Source: Candidatus Geothermocultor quzhuomuensis (GTDB lineage: Bacteria > Actinomycetota > Aquicultoria > Geothermocultorales > Geothermocultoraceae). Taken from it: a stretch of DNA of 55,152 bases. The DNA lies in contig JACVJC010000016.1 in the NCBI GenBank assembly GCA_015711795.1, positions 1 through 55,152 on the forward strand. Direction: 5' to 3'. The notes under the pieces were generated by a model. That model saw only the letters and a list, made by a program, of their open reading frames with translations, did not search any database and had not been told where the DNA came from. The translations under genes were made by a program, and so were the position numbers. The first letter of the stretch is position 1. Each line of letters starts with the position of its first letter. Below are positions 36,997-44,847 of the stretch, in pieces.

Positions 36997-37965
36997 CTAA
37001 TGGTACCTTTCAGTAATAAAGTTGCCAATTGAAATTAAATTTTTTTGAACCTCTTTATTTTCTAAACTCTCTAAAGCTGCTAATGCTACCTTGATATGTT
37101 TCCTCGCTTCTGATTTGGCATTCTCTATTGCATGCGTTTCTTCAATAACTCTAATAGCTCGCTCGATATCTCTATCACTCACTCTCTCCCCCTTAACCAC
37201 TTCTGAAATCCTTGGATCAAATTTTGACTCTTCCAAGGCATAAATAATGGGTAAAGTAACAGTCCCATCACGTAAATCAATCCCAGGAGGTTTACCTAAA
37301 ACTTTTTCATCCCCAATTATATCTAAAATATCATCAAAAATTTGAAAGGCAATCCCTAAGCTGTCTCCGTAAGTGGTCAAGATTTTTATCTCTTTTAAAC
37401 TTGCTCCAGAAAGAAGAGCACCTATCTTGCAAGCAGCCGCAAAAAGAGAAGCTGTTTTGTTCCTAATCCGCCTTAAATAACCCATCTCCGTTTGCTCAAC
37501 CCAACGGCTTGTTTCCATTTGCTGAAGCTCTCCTAAGCTAAGAGCATGGGCAGCTTCTGCCATCACTTGGATTACTTCAGAGTTATCTAAAACAGTTAGT
37601 AACTCGAAAGCTTGAGCAAAAAGAAAATCACCAGTAGCAATGGCTATTTTTTTTCCTAAAGCGAAGTTTATTGTTGGAACACCTCTTCTTAACTCTGCGC
37701 CGTCTAGGATATCATCATGAATTAAGGAAGCCATATGTAAAAGTTCAATTGAAATAGCAGCTGGAACAAGCTTTTCTAAATCGTATTCCCTTATGGTTCC
37801 AGAAGCAAGAAGTAAAATTGGACGAAGTCTCTTACCGCCAGCTTGAAAAATTGAGAGAGAAGCTTTTTGAATTGACTCACTAGCGCTAGAGAAAATTTTT
37901 GTAATGAGAGACTCAACTAAGCTCAAACCCTCTTTAATTTGAGGGGTAATTATGTCTTCTTCCAA
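36997..37965 (-). CDS. Polyprenyl diphosphate synthase
   Basis: About 322 residues, trans-isoprenyl chain elongase. It has GGKRLRP (about 44-50), the first Asp-rich motif DDILD near residue 84-88 with RRGVPT after it, and the second motif FDDILD near 210-215. Small residues (M-A-S) five to three positions before the first motif suggest a long product such as a quinone side chain or undecaprenyl-like chain. I use the TTG at 37965, with AAGGTG six bases ahead; the GTG at 37974 overlaps that site. Probably in the operon starting at 40616. Confidence 0.9.
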   Translation of the reverse strand: MEEDIITPQIKEGLSLVESLITKIFSSASESIQKASLSIFQAGGKRLRPILLLASGTIREYDLEKLVPAAISIELLHMASLIHDDILDGAELRRGVPTINFALGKKIAIATGDFLFAQAFELLTVLDNSEVIQVMAEAAHALSLGELQQMETSRWVEQTEMGYLRRIRNKTASLFAAACKIGALLSGASLKEIKILTTYGDSLGIAFQIFDDILDIIGDEKVLGKPPGIDLRDGTVTLPIIYALEESKFDPRISEVVKGERVSDRDIERAIRVIEETHAIENAKSEARKHIKVALAALESLENKEVQKNLISIGNFITERYH

Positions 37966-38095
37966 AAAGTTCACCTTTGTTTTCTCAAAATTATTTAGTT
38001 AATAGCTATAGGAAAAACCATCAAAAATCAATATCAAAATTACAAAGTATTCTTGAAGTTTATTTTTAAAAAAGTTCTCTTAGTTTTACCTCTCA

Positions 38096-39811
38096 CTACC
38101 TTTTAAACAAAAGGAAGGGAATAATTTTAGCCATCTTAAATTTTCTAAAAACTGGTATGGGCCACTCGAGTTCTCTCTTTTCACAAATCGTTGAGGTGCT
38201 ATATTCTAACATTTCCTCTTGGAGATTTTTAAAAACATTTTTCTCACCTGAAGAAGAAATTTTTTCCATTACTTCATCAATCTGCTTTACAATCTCTCTT
38301 GCCTTTAAAATTCGCCTTTCCACATCTCTTGCTGCTTTTTCTTTTATAACTCGATATTTAGCTTTAAGGCGATTTAAACCTAATGCTGCCTCATAAGTTG
38401 ACTCAACAAGTTCATCGCGACTCAGACAACTACTTTCATAGTTTAACATATATTTCCAGCTCGGTTGCAAAAGAGCCTGACGATGATCCTCCAAACTTTT
38501 CGACAAGAGATGATACCCAAATAAAGATGGTTTCTCAAAAACTAAACTACCTGGATCGAGAAAGGGTGCCATTGGTGAAATAAAAACCAATAACCTTCTA
38601 TCTTGAAACTTATGATAAAGGTGATCACAGTAGCCAATCGTCTCTAAAATGGATTTTTTTGTTTGCTTAGGAATGCCACTCATAAAGTAAAGATCGACCC
38701 GTTCGCACCCTTTTCTTAGTGCTTCTCCTAGTGACTCCTCAAGCTCTTCATTAGTATAAATTCCCTTCCCAAAAAATTTTCTAACTTCTTCATCGTGTGA
38801 CTCAAGCGAAATCTCAATACTCCAATGAGGAAGCACCTCTCTGACCATCGACCAAAATCCAGGAGAAGGAGGAGTAAAAAATTCAAAGGCAACTTGATTT
38901 TTTATTTTCTTTTTCTTCAAAGCCATAAGAAAAGTTTGAGTATAATCCTCCCCGGCTTGCAAAAGATCACCCAAGAGAAAAATGGGACCCCTTGAATATT
39001 TTGATATTTCCCCAACATCATTAGCTAAAAGCTCAGGATCACGAAAGGCTGGTTTCTCTCGATTAAAAAATTCTCGAAAAGTATATTTAGAGCCTCCGCA
39101 AGTAACACAGGAGCGCGTGCAACCTCGACACGATAAAGCAGCAACAATTGGATATTCAAGCCAATTAATAAAGGGTACAGTGCTTATTAAATCCTTATAG
39201 CGAGCAGCAAGTCTCATAACAAAGGTATAATCTAAATTAATATGAGAAAGGTTTTGTGGAACATATTCAATTGGGTTATGGTGAATACTTCCTTCCCCAT
39301 CTTTCCAACTCAAATTAGGAATTGAGTTAAGAGAACCCTTCTTTTTAAGAGCCTCTAAAAGGAGTCTCATTGGCTCCTCAGTTGAATCTCCTCTCATTAT
39401 CATATCAACTTGTGGATAATTAATGAGTTCCTTATAGTAATAACTTGCTGAAAACCCTCCAAAAATAATAGGAGTTTGTGGATGATATTTTCTAACAATT
39501 TTTGCAACTTCAAGACTTCCGTGAGCATGAGGAAGCCAATGAAAATCTATCCCAAAAAGATAAGCTTTTAAACTAGCAATAAATTTTTCAACATCAAAAC
39601 GGGGATTTTTAAGCATTCTAAGGGCTAAATTTACAATTCGAACACTAAAACCCTGGCGTGAAAGATACTCTCCTAAAATTGGGAAGCCTAAGGGATACAT
39701 TTCAAAGATGGAAGACGAAGGAACTAAATCACTTACTGGTCCAAACATAATTGAATGCTTTCTAAAATCATAAACACTGGGCGCATGAAGAAGAATTAAA
39801 TCGGGTTTCAT
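38096..39811 (-). CDS. B12-binding-domain radical SAM protein (Ta0216-like)
   Basis: About 571 residues. An N-terminal cobalamin-like domain carries GIDFHWLPHAHG (about 87-98) and IIFGGFSAS (about 115-123). The radical SAM core has CTRSCVTC (C231, C235, C238), preceded by an extra CRG cysteine. A C-terminal helical part of about 150 residues follows. It resembles the Ta0216 family of B12/radical SAM proteins, whose substrate I do not know. ATG at 39811 with GGGG just ahead. It lies between a catalytically degenerate prenyl synthase homologue (26-nt gap) and the polyprenyl synthase (130-nt gap), which suggests an isoprenoid-type substrate. Confidence 0.82.
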   Translation of the reverse strand: MKPDLILLHAPSVYDFRKHSIMFGPVSDLVPSSSIFEMYPLGFPILGEYLSRQGFSVRIVNLALRMLKNPRFDVEKFIASLKAYLFGIDFHWLPHAHGSLEVAKIVRKYHPQTPIIFGGFSASYYYKELINYPQVDMIMRGDSTEEPMRLLLEALKKKGSLNSIPNLSWKDGEGSIHHNPIEYVPQNLSHINLDYTFVMRLAARYKDLISTVPFINWLEYPIVAALSCRGCTRSCVTCGGSKYTFREFFNREKPAFRDPELLANDVGEISKYSRGPIFLLGDLLQAGEDYTQTFLMALKKKKIKNQVAFEFFTPPSPGFWSMVREVLPHWSIEISLESHDEEVRKFFGKGIYTNEELEESLGEALRKGCERVDLYFMSGIPKQTKKSILETIGYCDHLYHKFQDRRLLVFISPMAPFLDPGSLVFEKPSLFGYHLLSKSLEDHRQALLQPSWKYMLNYESSCLSRDELVESTYEAALGLNRLKAKYRVIKEKAARDVERRILKAREIVKQIDEVMEKISSSGEKNVFKNLQEEMLEYSTSTICEKRELEWPIPVFRKFKMAKIIPFLLFKR

Positions 39812-39836
39812 TTTCCCCTTTCTCTTCAAGAAATTT

Positions 39837-40616
39837 TTAGCTCAAAAGGGGGATTTCTTCTATTTCTAAACCTAGTGCAACAAATTTGTTTAGTGCTTCT
39901 TTAACCTCCTTCTTAAACCAAGAATCAATTCCTTCTTTAATCTTTGGGTCAATAACCTCTCCTTTTAAGTATTGGGAAGAATAAAGAAGACCACCAAGCC
40001 CTTGACCAAAGCTTCTCAAGCTCGAAATAACCTCTTCAGAAACCGAACTTAAATATCCGCCAAGATAAGAAGCAGCATCATATAAAGAAACCATCTTTTT
40101 CACCCACTCAACATAACCCTGAATTAAATCCTTGGTTTTTCCTTCACTTGGCAGAGTTGTGGACATCGCTTCGGCAATACTTGCAATTGACTCAGCTAGT
40201 ATTCTAATAACTAAAACATCCTTGAGAGCTGCTACTAACATAATCGCTCTTGAATAATAAAAATCCCCTGTAATAAGAGAAAGATTTGAAGAAAAATCTT
40301 GGTCTTTTTCTTTAGTTTCTCTTTCGTCTTCCTTTTCTTCTTTTTCCCCTTCCTTGTTAAAAGATTTAATAGGATAATGTTCCTCAACAGCTAATTCAAG
40401 TAATTCAACGGCTACAGCTGTGGGAAAAAGTTTCTCAATTTTATAATGGCCAAATTTACCTGAAAAGAGAAGTAAAGTTGCAAGAATTGGTTCCTTGAAA
40501 ATTTCAGCTTTATGGCTGAGAATAGGATGAGATGAAGCTTCTTTTTTTACTTCAGCTTGCACTTTATTTAAATCTTCTTGGATTTCTTCAAAAATCGGTA
40601 TAGAAATTGTTCTCAC
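39837..40616 (-). CDS. Polyprenyl synthase homologue lacking catalytic motifs
   Basis: 259 residues. It aligns with the synthase at 36997: AVAVELLELAVEEHYP (67-82) matches the helix that bears HDDILD there, but His-Asp-Asp has become His-Tyr-Pro. LITGDFYYSRAI (115-126) matches IATGDFLFAQAF. LGGLLYSSQYLKG (207-219) matches the second motif with Phe-Asp-Asp replaced by Ser-Ser-Gln. The GGKRxRP phosphate site is also lost. A charged Glu/Lys insert (about 84-108) replaces the substrate loop. The frame is intact, so it is probably a non-catalytic partner subunit, scaffold or allosteric protein, not a pseudogene. GTG start. Confidence 0.7.
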   Translation of the reverse strand: MRTISIPIFEEIQEDLNKVQAEVKKEASSHPILSHKAEIFKEPILATLLLFSGKFGHYKIEKLFPTAVAVELLELAVEEHYPIKSFNKEGEKEEKEDERETKEKDQDFSSNLSLITGDFYYSRAIMLVAALKDVLVIRILAESIASIAEAMSTTLPSEGKTKDLIQGYVEWVKKMVSLYDAASYLGGYLSSVSEEVISSLRSFGQGLGGLLYSSQYLKGEVIDPKIKEGIDSWFKKEVKEALNKFVALGLEIEEIPLLS

Positions 40617-40637
40617 CTACCCACTATTTCCGAAAAT

Positions 40638-40646
40638 ATTATAACA
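40638..40646 (-). promoter_or_regulatory. Extended -10 promoter of the prenyl-synthase/radical SAM operon
   Basis: Minus-strand TGT-TATAAT (40646-40638), 21 bp before the GTG at 40616. No consensus -35. The predicted leader is about 14 nt, enough for the GTGGGTAG before the start. The rest of the 212-bp gap shows nothing further. Confidence 0.55.
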
Positions 40647-40828
40647 AAACTTTAGTAAAAAAGGAGTATTTTTGAGAAAATCTCTTGGGGAAAGGTATAA
40701 ACTTTATTACACAAGGTGAGAAAGAAGATAATTTCTCTTCCTTTTTCCATTTCAAAGCTGTTAAAAATCTCCAGACAAAACTAGGTAAGCTTAAATTAGA
40801 TTTTAAAATAACTTTGCGATTTAACTAT

Positions 40829-41227
40829 TCATTTATCCAGTTCATTACCTTGCTCGATGCTAGACATTATTTTCTTTATTTTTAACCAAAGAAAAAACCC
40901 TATTCCAACCAGAAAAAACATTAAAATATGTTTAATAACTAAAGCAGTTACAATTCCTTTTCCCGCCGCATCCCACCACTCATAACGCTTAAAAAAGATT
41001 GTTCTAGGAACACCACCAATCAATATCCAAATAAGGGAAAAAACCGCCACCCTAGTTACTGAAGAGTAAATTCTCCGAATAAAATCTAGCTTGGACTGGT
41101 CTAGCTTTTCCTCGGAAACACTTCTTAAAATAAAGACCATCACTAAAGCACTTGCTGCCAAAAGCGCTGTTGCTACATCATGAAAGTAATTATTCATCAT
41201 AATTACAATTGGTAACCACTGATTCAT
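40829..41227 (-). CDS. Small membrane protein, function unknown
   Basis: 132 residues with about three to four hydrophobic spans (about 8-33, 58-77, 92-117). His16 in NYFHDVATALL and His in VIKHILMFFL lie within or at the ends of spans and could ligate heme b, but this is speculative. It begins with ATG overlapping the stop of the upstream radical SAM gene (ATGA) after a GGGGGGAGG site, so it is translationally coupled to it. I do not recognise the family. Confidence 0.7.
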   Translation of the reverse strand: MNQWLPIVIMMNNYFHDVATALLAASALVMVFILRSVSEEKLDQSKLDFIRRIYSSVTRVAVFSLIWILIGGVPRTIFFKRYEWWDAAGKGIVTALVIKHILMFFLVGIGFFLWLKIKKIMSSIEQGNELDK

Positions 41228-42600
41228 CCTCCCCCCTTTCCTTCAAGGAGAAGATTTTTAATTTCTTTCAAGTCAAGATCCTTCCCAGCTTCCAAAACTT
41301 CCCGAAAAGCCCGACCTTGAGGATATTGAATCATCCAAGACATAAAATGGGAAGCCGGAAACCCAACCCAGGAAACCTTAAATATTCTCTTTAAAATTCG
41401 AGGCAAAGTAAAGAGTTCAGCTCGAAGCCACAACAATGCTTTTTCTCGATTTTCCTTAGTCATTAAAGGGTCTGGGTGTTCAAACAAAGCTTGATTGCCG
41501 TCAAAATAATCCCAATCGTAACCAGGAAAAAGGTAAGGCTGATACTCCTTGTAAAGTTCCGTGCCGGGGAATGGAGTCACCATCGTTGGATGAGCAGCGA
41601 CATCGTACTTATCGCAAAGCTCTAAAATCCTGAGATAATCTTCCAGGCTTTCTTTTCTTCCGCCTACCATAACAAAAAGCATAACTTCAATTCCATGATC
41701 GCGAATTTTTTTAATTGAATCCACACGCCGCTTGCCCTGCTTAGACAGAGCGCGGTACTCTTTTAAAGCTTCAAAGTTTTCACTTTCCCAGCCAACTAAA
41801 ACCGCTCTCAAGCCTGCTCTTCTTGCCCAGGTTAAAAGTTCATCAGCCCGAGGATGCTCAACTGTCACCAGATCAGCTGAACCAAACCAGTATTTAAACT
41901 TAATGTTTTTCGCCATCTCTTTATAAAGTTCAATGTTTCGAGAAACCTTTGTCCCCCAGACATTGTCATCTATCCCCCAGAAAAGGCGACGAGGGGAAGA
42001 AGCTACTTCATTAACCACTTCTTCAATCGGTCTAAACCTGATACGCTGACCAAAAAATTTATAAACTGAGCAAAAAGCACATTTAAAAGGGCAACCGCGA
42101 GCGCTAAAAAAGGAACCAAAAAGATAGTTATGATTGTGTTTCCATAAATCAGTTACAGGATAAGGTAAGCCTTCCAGAATAGGTCTCTCGCCTGAATAAA
42201 CTGGTTTAAGATTACCACTTTGCACATCATCAAGAACATCACCCCAAAAGTTTTCTACCTCACCAAGAACGATGCTGTCTGCGTGCTCTTTTGCTTCATC
42301 AGGAAGAATAGTGGTATGAATCCCGCCTAAAATTGTTTTGATACCGCATTTCCTTAAGGCATCACTCATTCGATAAACCCAGGGTGCTTGGGGAGTAAGG
42401 ACAGTGAATCCAACAAGGTCGGCTTCAATCGCATCGGGCTGGAATTCTTCTAAGTTGGCATCAATCAGCTCAACCTCAACCCCAGGTCGGATTTTCTGCG
42501 TCAAGCCAGCCAGGTACTCTAAAACGGGCGGAGCAATCGGTAAACCCTTGCTTTTTTGCCCGTGCTCACCAAAAGGTGGCGAAACTAAAACAACCCTCAT
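41224..42600 (-). CDS. B12-binding-domain radical SAM protein
   Basis: 458 residues. The N-terminal cobalamin-type domain (1-135) carries LVSPPFGEHG and TILGGIHTTILP (about 89-100). The radical SAM core has C170-x3-C174-x2-C177 (ARGCPFKCAFC), then WGIDDNVWG and VGWESEN strands. It shares the layout and several motifs (GQRIRFRPIEEVVNEV versus GNRIRYRPVKEVVNEI) with the protein at 16399, so both are paralogues of the class B methylase/hopanoid-type group. ATG with AAGGA ahead. Translationally coupled to the small membrane protein, which suggests a membrane-embedded (lipid or quinone) substrate. Confidence 0.83.
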   Translation of the reverse strand: MRVVLVSPPFGEHGQKSKGLPIAPPVLEYLAGLTQKIRPGVEVELIDANLEEFQPDAIEADLVGFTVLTPQAPWVYRMSDALRKCGIKTILGGIHTTILPDEAKEHADSIVLGEVENFWGDVLDDVQSGNLKPVYSGERPILEGLPYPVTDLWKHNHNYLFGSFFSARGCPFKCAFCSVYKFFGQRIRFRPIEEVVNEVASSPRRLFWGIDDNVWGTKVSRNIELYKEMAKNIKFKYWFGSADLVTVEHPRADELLTWARRAGLRAVLVGWESENFEALKEYRALSKQGKRRVDSIKKIRDHGIEVMLFVMVGGRKESLEDYLRILELCDKYDVAAHPTMVTPFPGTELYKEYQPYLFPGYDWDYFDGNQALFEHPDPLMTKENREKALLWLRAELFTLPRILKRIFKVSWVGFPASHFMSWMIQYPQGRAFREVLEAGKDLDLKEIKNLLLEGKGGG

Positions 42601-42667
42601 TATCCTTTCCTTACTCCGCTAAACCCATAAAAAAGTTAACATGAAAACCATATATCCCCAATATTTA

Positions 42668-42692
42668 AAAAGCAAACATGTTGTTTGCTTTT
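42668..42692. terminator. Bidirectional intrinsic terminator
   Basis: Perfect 11-bp inverted repeat AAAAGCAAACA (42668-42678) / TGTTTGCTTTT (42682-42692) with a 3-nt loop. Both exits run into T-rich tracts. It lies after the minus-strand GT2 gene ending at 42846 and before the radical SAM gene, so it likely ends the GT2 transcript. Confidence 0.65.
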
Positions 42693-42845
42693 AAGTTAAA
42701 GAATAAAAATAAAACCAGCATTAAAAATTGTGACCAAAGTATTAAGAAAATAAACTTTACCATCATCACCTATTTTTACTAAACTCCGTGTATAGATTTT
42801 TTAATTTCTACAAACTTCCTTAACTCGCAAAGGAGGTTTAATATC

Positions 42846-43547
42846 TTAGAACTTGTACTTAAAAATTGTTTTAAGAAAAACAAAGCCATTACGCCAGCTA
42901 ATCTTTTTACCTTTATGAAATCCACGAGCCTGATAAAAAATAGGAACTTCAACGATTCTATATTTTCTTTTGCTTGCCTTAGCTGTTAACTCTACTTCCA
43001 CCTCAAAGCCAGAGGACTCAATTTCAAAGGATTCAAGGACATACCGGAAAAAAGCTTTGGAGCCAGTGCAAACATCGGTTAAGTTTAAGTTGTAAAGCAA
43101 ATTAACGACAAAAGTTAAAAAACGATTCCCTAAGCGATGAATTAATGTCATATCTTTTGGTTGACCAAGAAAACGAGAACCATAAACAATATCCGCTTTT
43201 CCTTCTAAAAGTGGCTTTATTAACTTCGGATAATCGTCTGGGTCGTACTCAAGGTCAGCATCTTGAAAAATAACTACTTCTCCTTTAGCTTCCTTTATCC
43301 CTGTCTTAATAGCTGACCCTTTCCCAAGATTCTTAGGGTGGAAGATAACTTTCAGACATTCATAATTTAACCGAATTAACTTTTCCCGAGTTCCATCAGT
43401 TGAACCATCATCAATTACAATTATTTCTTTTTTTAAATCACCAACTTCAGTAGCTTTAACTTTAGAAATTAACTTTAAAATTGTTTCCTTCTCATTATAA
43501 ACAGGAATTATCAAAGATAAAACTAAAGGTTTTTTTCTTAAACTCAT
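42846..43547 (-). CDS. GT2 glycosyltransferase, polyprenyl-phosphate sugar synthase-like
   Basis: 233 residues. Nucleotide-binding IIPVYNEKETI (about 14-24), the DDGSTDGT loop (about 45-52), the DADLEYDPDDY (DxD-type) site and a conserved GSRF loop. This is the DPM1-like fold that moves a sugar from a nucleotide to polyprenyl phosphate. It has no C-terminal membrane spans. ATG with AAAGGAG ahead. Divergent from a second GT2 at 43977, with the two GT-C genes nearby as likely users of its product. Confidence 0.88.
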   Translation of the reverse strand: MSLRKKPLVLSLIIPVYNEKETILKLISKVKATEVGDLKKEIIVIDDGSTDGTREKLIRLNYECLKVIFHPKNLGKGSAIKTGIKEAKGEVVIFQDADLEYDPDDYPKLIKPLLEGKADIVYGSRFLGQPKDMTLIHRLGNRFLTFVVNLLYNLNLTDVCTGSKAFFRYVLESFEIESSGFEVEVELTAKASKRKYRIVEVPIFYQARGFHKGKKISWRNGFVFLKTIFKYKF

Positions 43548-43976
43548 TTCTCTTGCAACTCCTTTTGAGATAATATCTAACTAGATACTTCTATCTTAAC
43601 CTTTTTCTTCAAGTGGAAGAAAGACTAAATCCATTTCAACTTTCTTTTTTAAAGGATAGTCTAAAGTTTTATTATTAATGTTAGGATTTGAGGGCAGAAA
43701 AACTTGACAAAAATCTCATTGTATTTTAATGAAAATTTCTTGTAAATCTTATTCTTTCGCCCCAATAACAGAATAAAATGAAAGTAGCACCAACTAAAGC
43801 CATTTAAAAAATGATATTATCTTTAACCTTTTTAACATGATATTATTATATCGATAAATATTTTCTGGGGTAAAACACAAAGGAGACCTTTAAAAACCTG
43901 TTGAGAAATTCAAAGTAGTAAAAAAGTAAATTTATCAGCCGATTATCCCGTTTTACTCCTTTCCAAGGAATTGAGG
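43548..43976. other. Divergent intergenic region, 429 bp
   Basis: AT-rich gap between the divergent GT2 genes. TTGACA at 43704-43709 on the plus strand with a poor TAATGA at 43727-43732 is the best promoter candidate for the rightward gene. A direct repeat ATGATATTAT occurs at 43811 and 43837, and TATCGATA is palindromic near 43849. AAGGA at 43965 is the ribosome site of the next gene. No coding region or RNA gene was found. Confidence 0.4.
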
Positions 43977-44684
43977 ATGAAAGTTTCTATTATCGTCCCT
44001 TGTTACAATGAAGAAAAAATAGTCTCACTAACTATTCCCTATCTCCAGCAAATCTTATCATCAATGGGAATAAACTTTGAAATTATCGCGGTCTCTGATG
44101 GTAGTAGTGACAGGACTGTAAAAGAGATAAAAGAACTGAAATTGGATAATGTGAAGGTAATCGAACTAAAAGAAAACCAAGGAAAAGGGGCAGCCCTTAA
44201 AGAAGGTTTTTCTCATTCTAATGGGAATATCATTTTTTTTCATGACGCTGACCTTACCCTTTCACCCGAGACGATTAACCTCTCTTTAAAAGCCCTAGAA
44301 ACGAATGATATAGTACTTGCCTCAAAAAACCTTCTCAAAAGCAGTTTTGCTCGCCCTTTGTATCGCCGCTTTTTATCGCGTCTCTTCAATACCTTTGTAA
44401 GAACAACTCTTAAAATAGCTCTTAGTGACACCCAAACTGGTTTTAAAGCTTTCCACCGAAAACCTTTAGAAACCATCATTTCTCAAACAAAAACTAACAA
44501 ATTTGAAACTGACCTAGAAATATCCTGGTTGGCAAATAAAAAGGGATACCGAATTAAGGAAATACCATTAGTCGGCAACTCCATTCGCCGCCATTCCCGT
44601 TTTTTTTCGTTTAAAAACTTTTTAGGAATTGTTAGCGTAGCTTTTTGGCTCATTAAAAAAATACTTAAAAGAGAAAGTGGTTGA
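43977..44684 (+). CDS. GT2 glycosyltransferase, polyprenyl-phosphate sugar synthase-like
   Basis: 235 residues. It starts MKVSIIVPCYNEEKIV and has SDGSSDRT, HDADLTLSPET (DxD site) and a basic C-terminal helix with hydrophobic spans (FKNFLGIVSVAFWLIKKIL) that may touch the membrane. Same DPM1-like group as the gene at 42846 but clearly diverged. I use the ATG at 43977, with AAGGA 7 nt ahead; a TTG six bases upstream is less likely. Likely supplies lipid-linked sugar for the GT-C enzyme that follows. Confidence 0.86.
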   Translation: MKVSIIVPCYNEEKIVSLTIPYLQQILSSMGINFEIIAVSDGSSDRTVKEIKELKLDNVKVIELKENQGKGAALKEGFSHSNGNIIFFHDADLTLSPETINLSLKALETNDIVLASKNLLKSSFARPLYRRFLSRLFNTFVRTTLKIALSDTQTGFKAFHRKPLETIISQTKTNKFETDLEISWLANKKGYRIKEIPLVGNSIRRHSRFFSFKNFLGIVSVAFWLIKKILKRESG

Positions 44685-44774
44685 AATTAAAAGCAAAACA
44701 TTATTTACAATTTTAAATCAAGTTAATCATCCCTTACCTCACCCTATCTTTCCTTTATTCATTGGGGGAAATAG

Positions 44775-44780
44775 TATAAT
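44775..44780 (+). promoter_or_regulatory. -10 element giving a leaderless leader-peptide mRNA
   Basis: Perfect TATAAT at 44775-44780, six bases before an ATG at 44787. No clear -35. The start of transcription should fall on or next to that ATG. Confidence 0.5.
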
Positions 44781-44786
44781 TTAACC

Positions 44787-44843
44787 ATGTTTGATAAATT
44801 ATTATCTCATCCCAAAAAACTTTTAAATCAAGATAAGAAATAG
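44787..44843 (+). CDS. Possible 18-residue leader peptide
   Basis: ATG TTT GAT ... TAG encodes MFDKLLSHPKKLLNQDKK. It starts 6 nt after a perfect TATAAT and stops 4 nt before the ATG of the GT-C gene at 44848. That gene has no good ribosome binding site of its own. The arrangement fits a leaderless upstream frame that couples or attenuates translation of the enzyme. The peptide has no recognisable family. Confidence 0.4.
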   Translation: MFDKLLSHPKKLLNQDKK

Positions 44844-44847
44844 AAAA

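Noticed and set aside
39837-40616. Pseudogene of a polyprenyl synthase
   Set aside because: The frame is intact over 259 residues, with promoter and operon position; the changes are coordinated substitutions at catalytic motifs rather than random decay.
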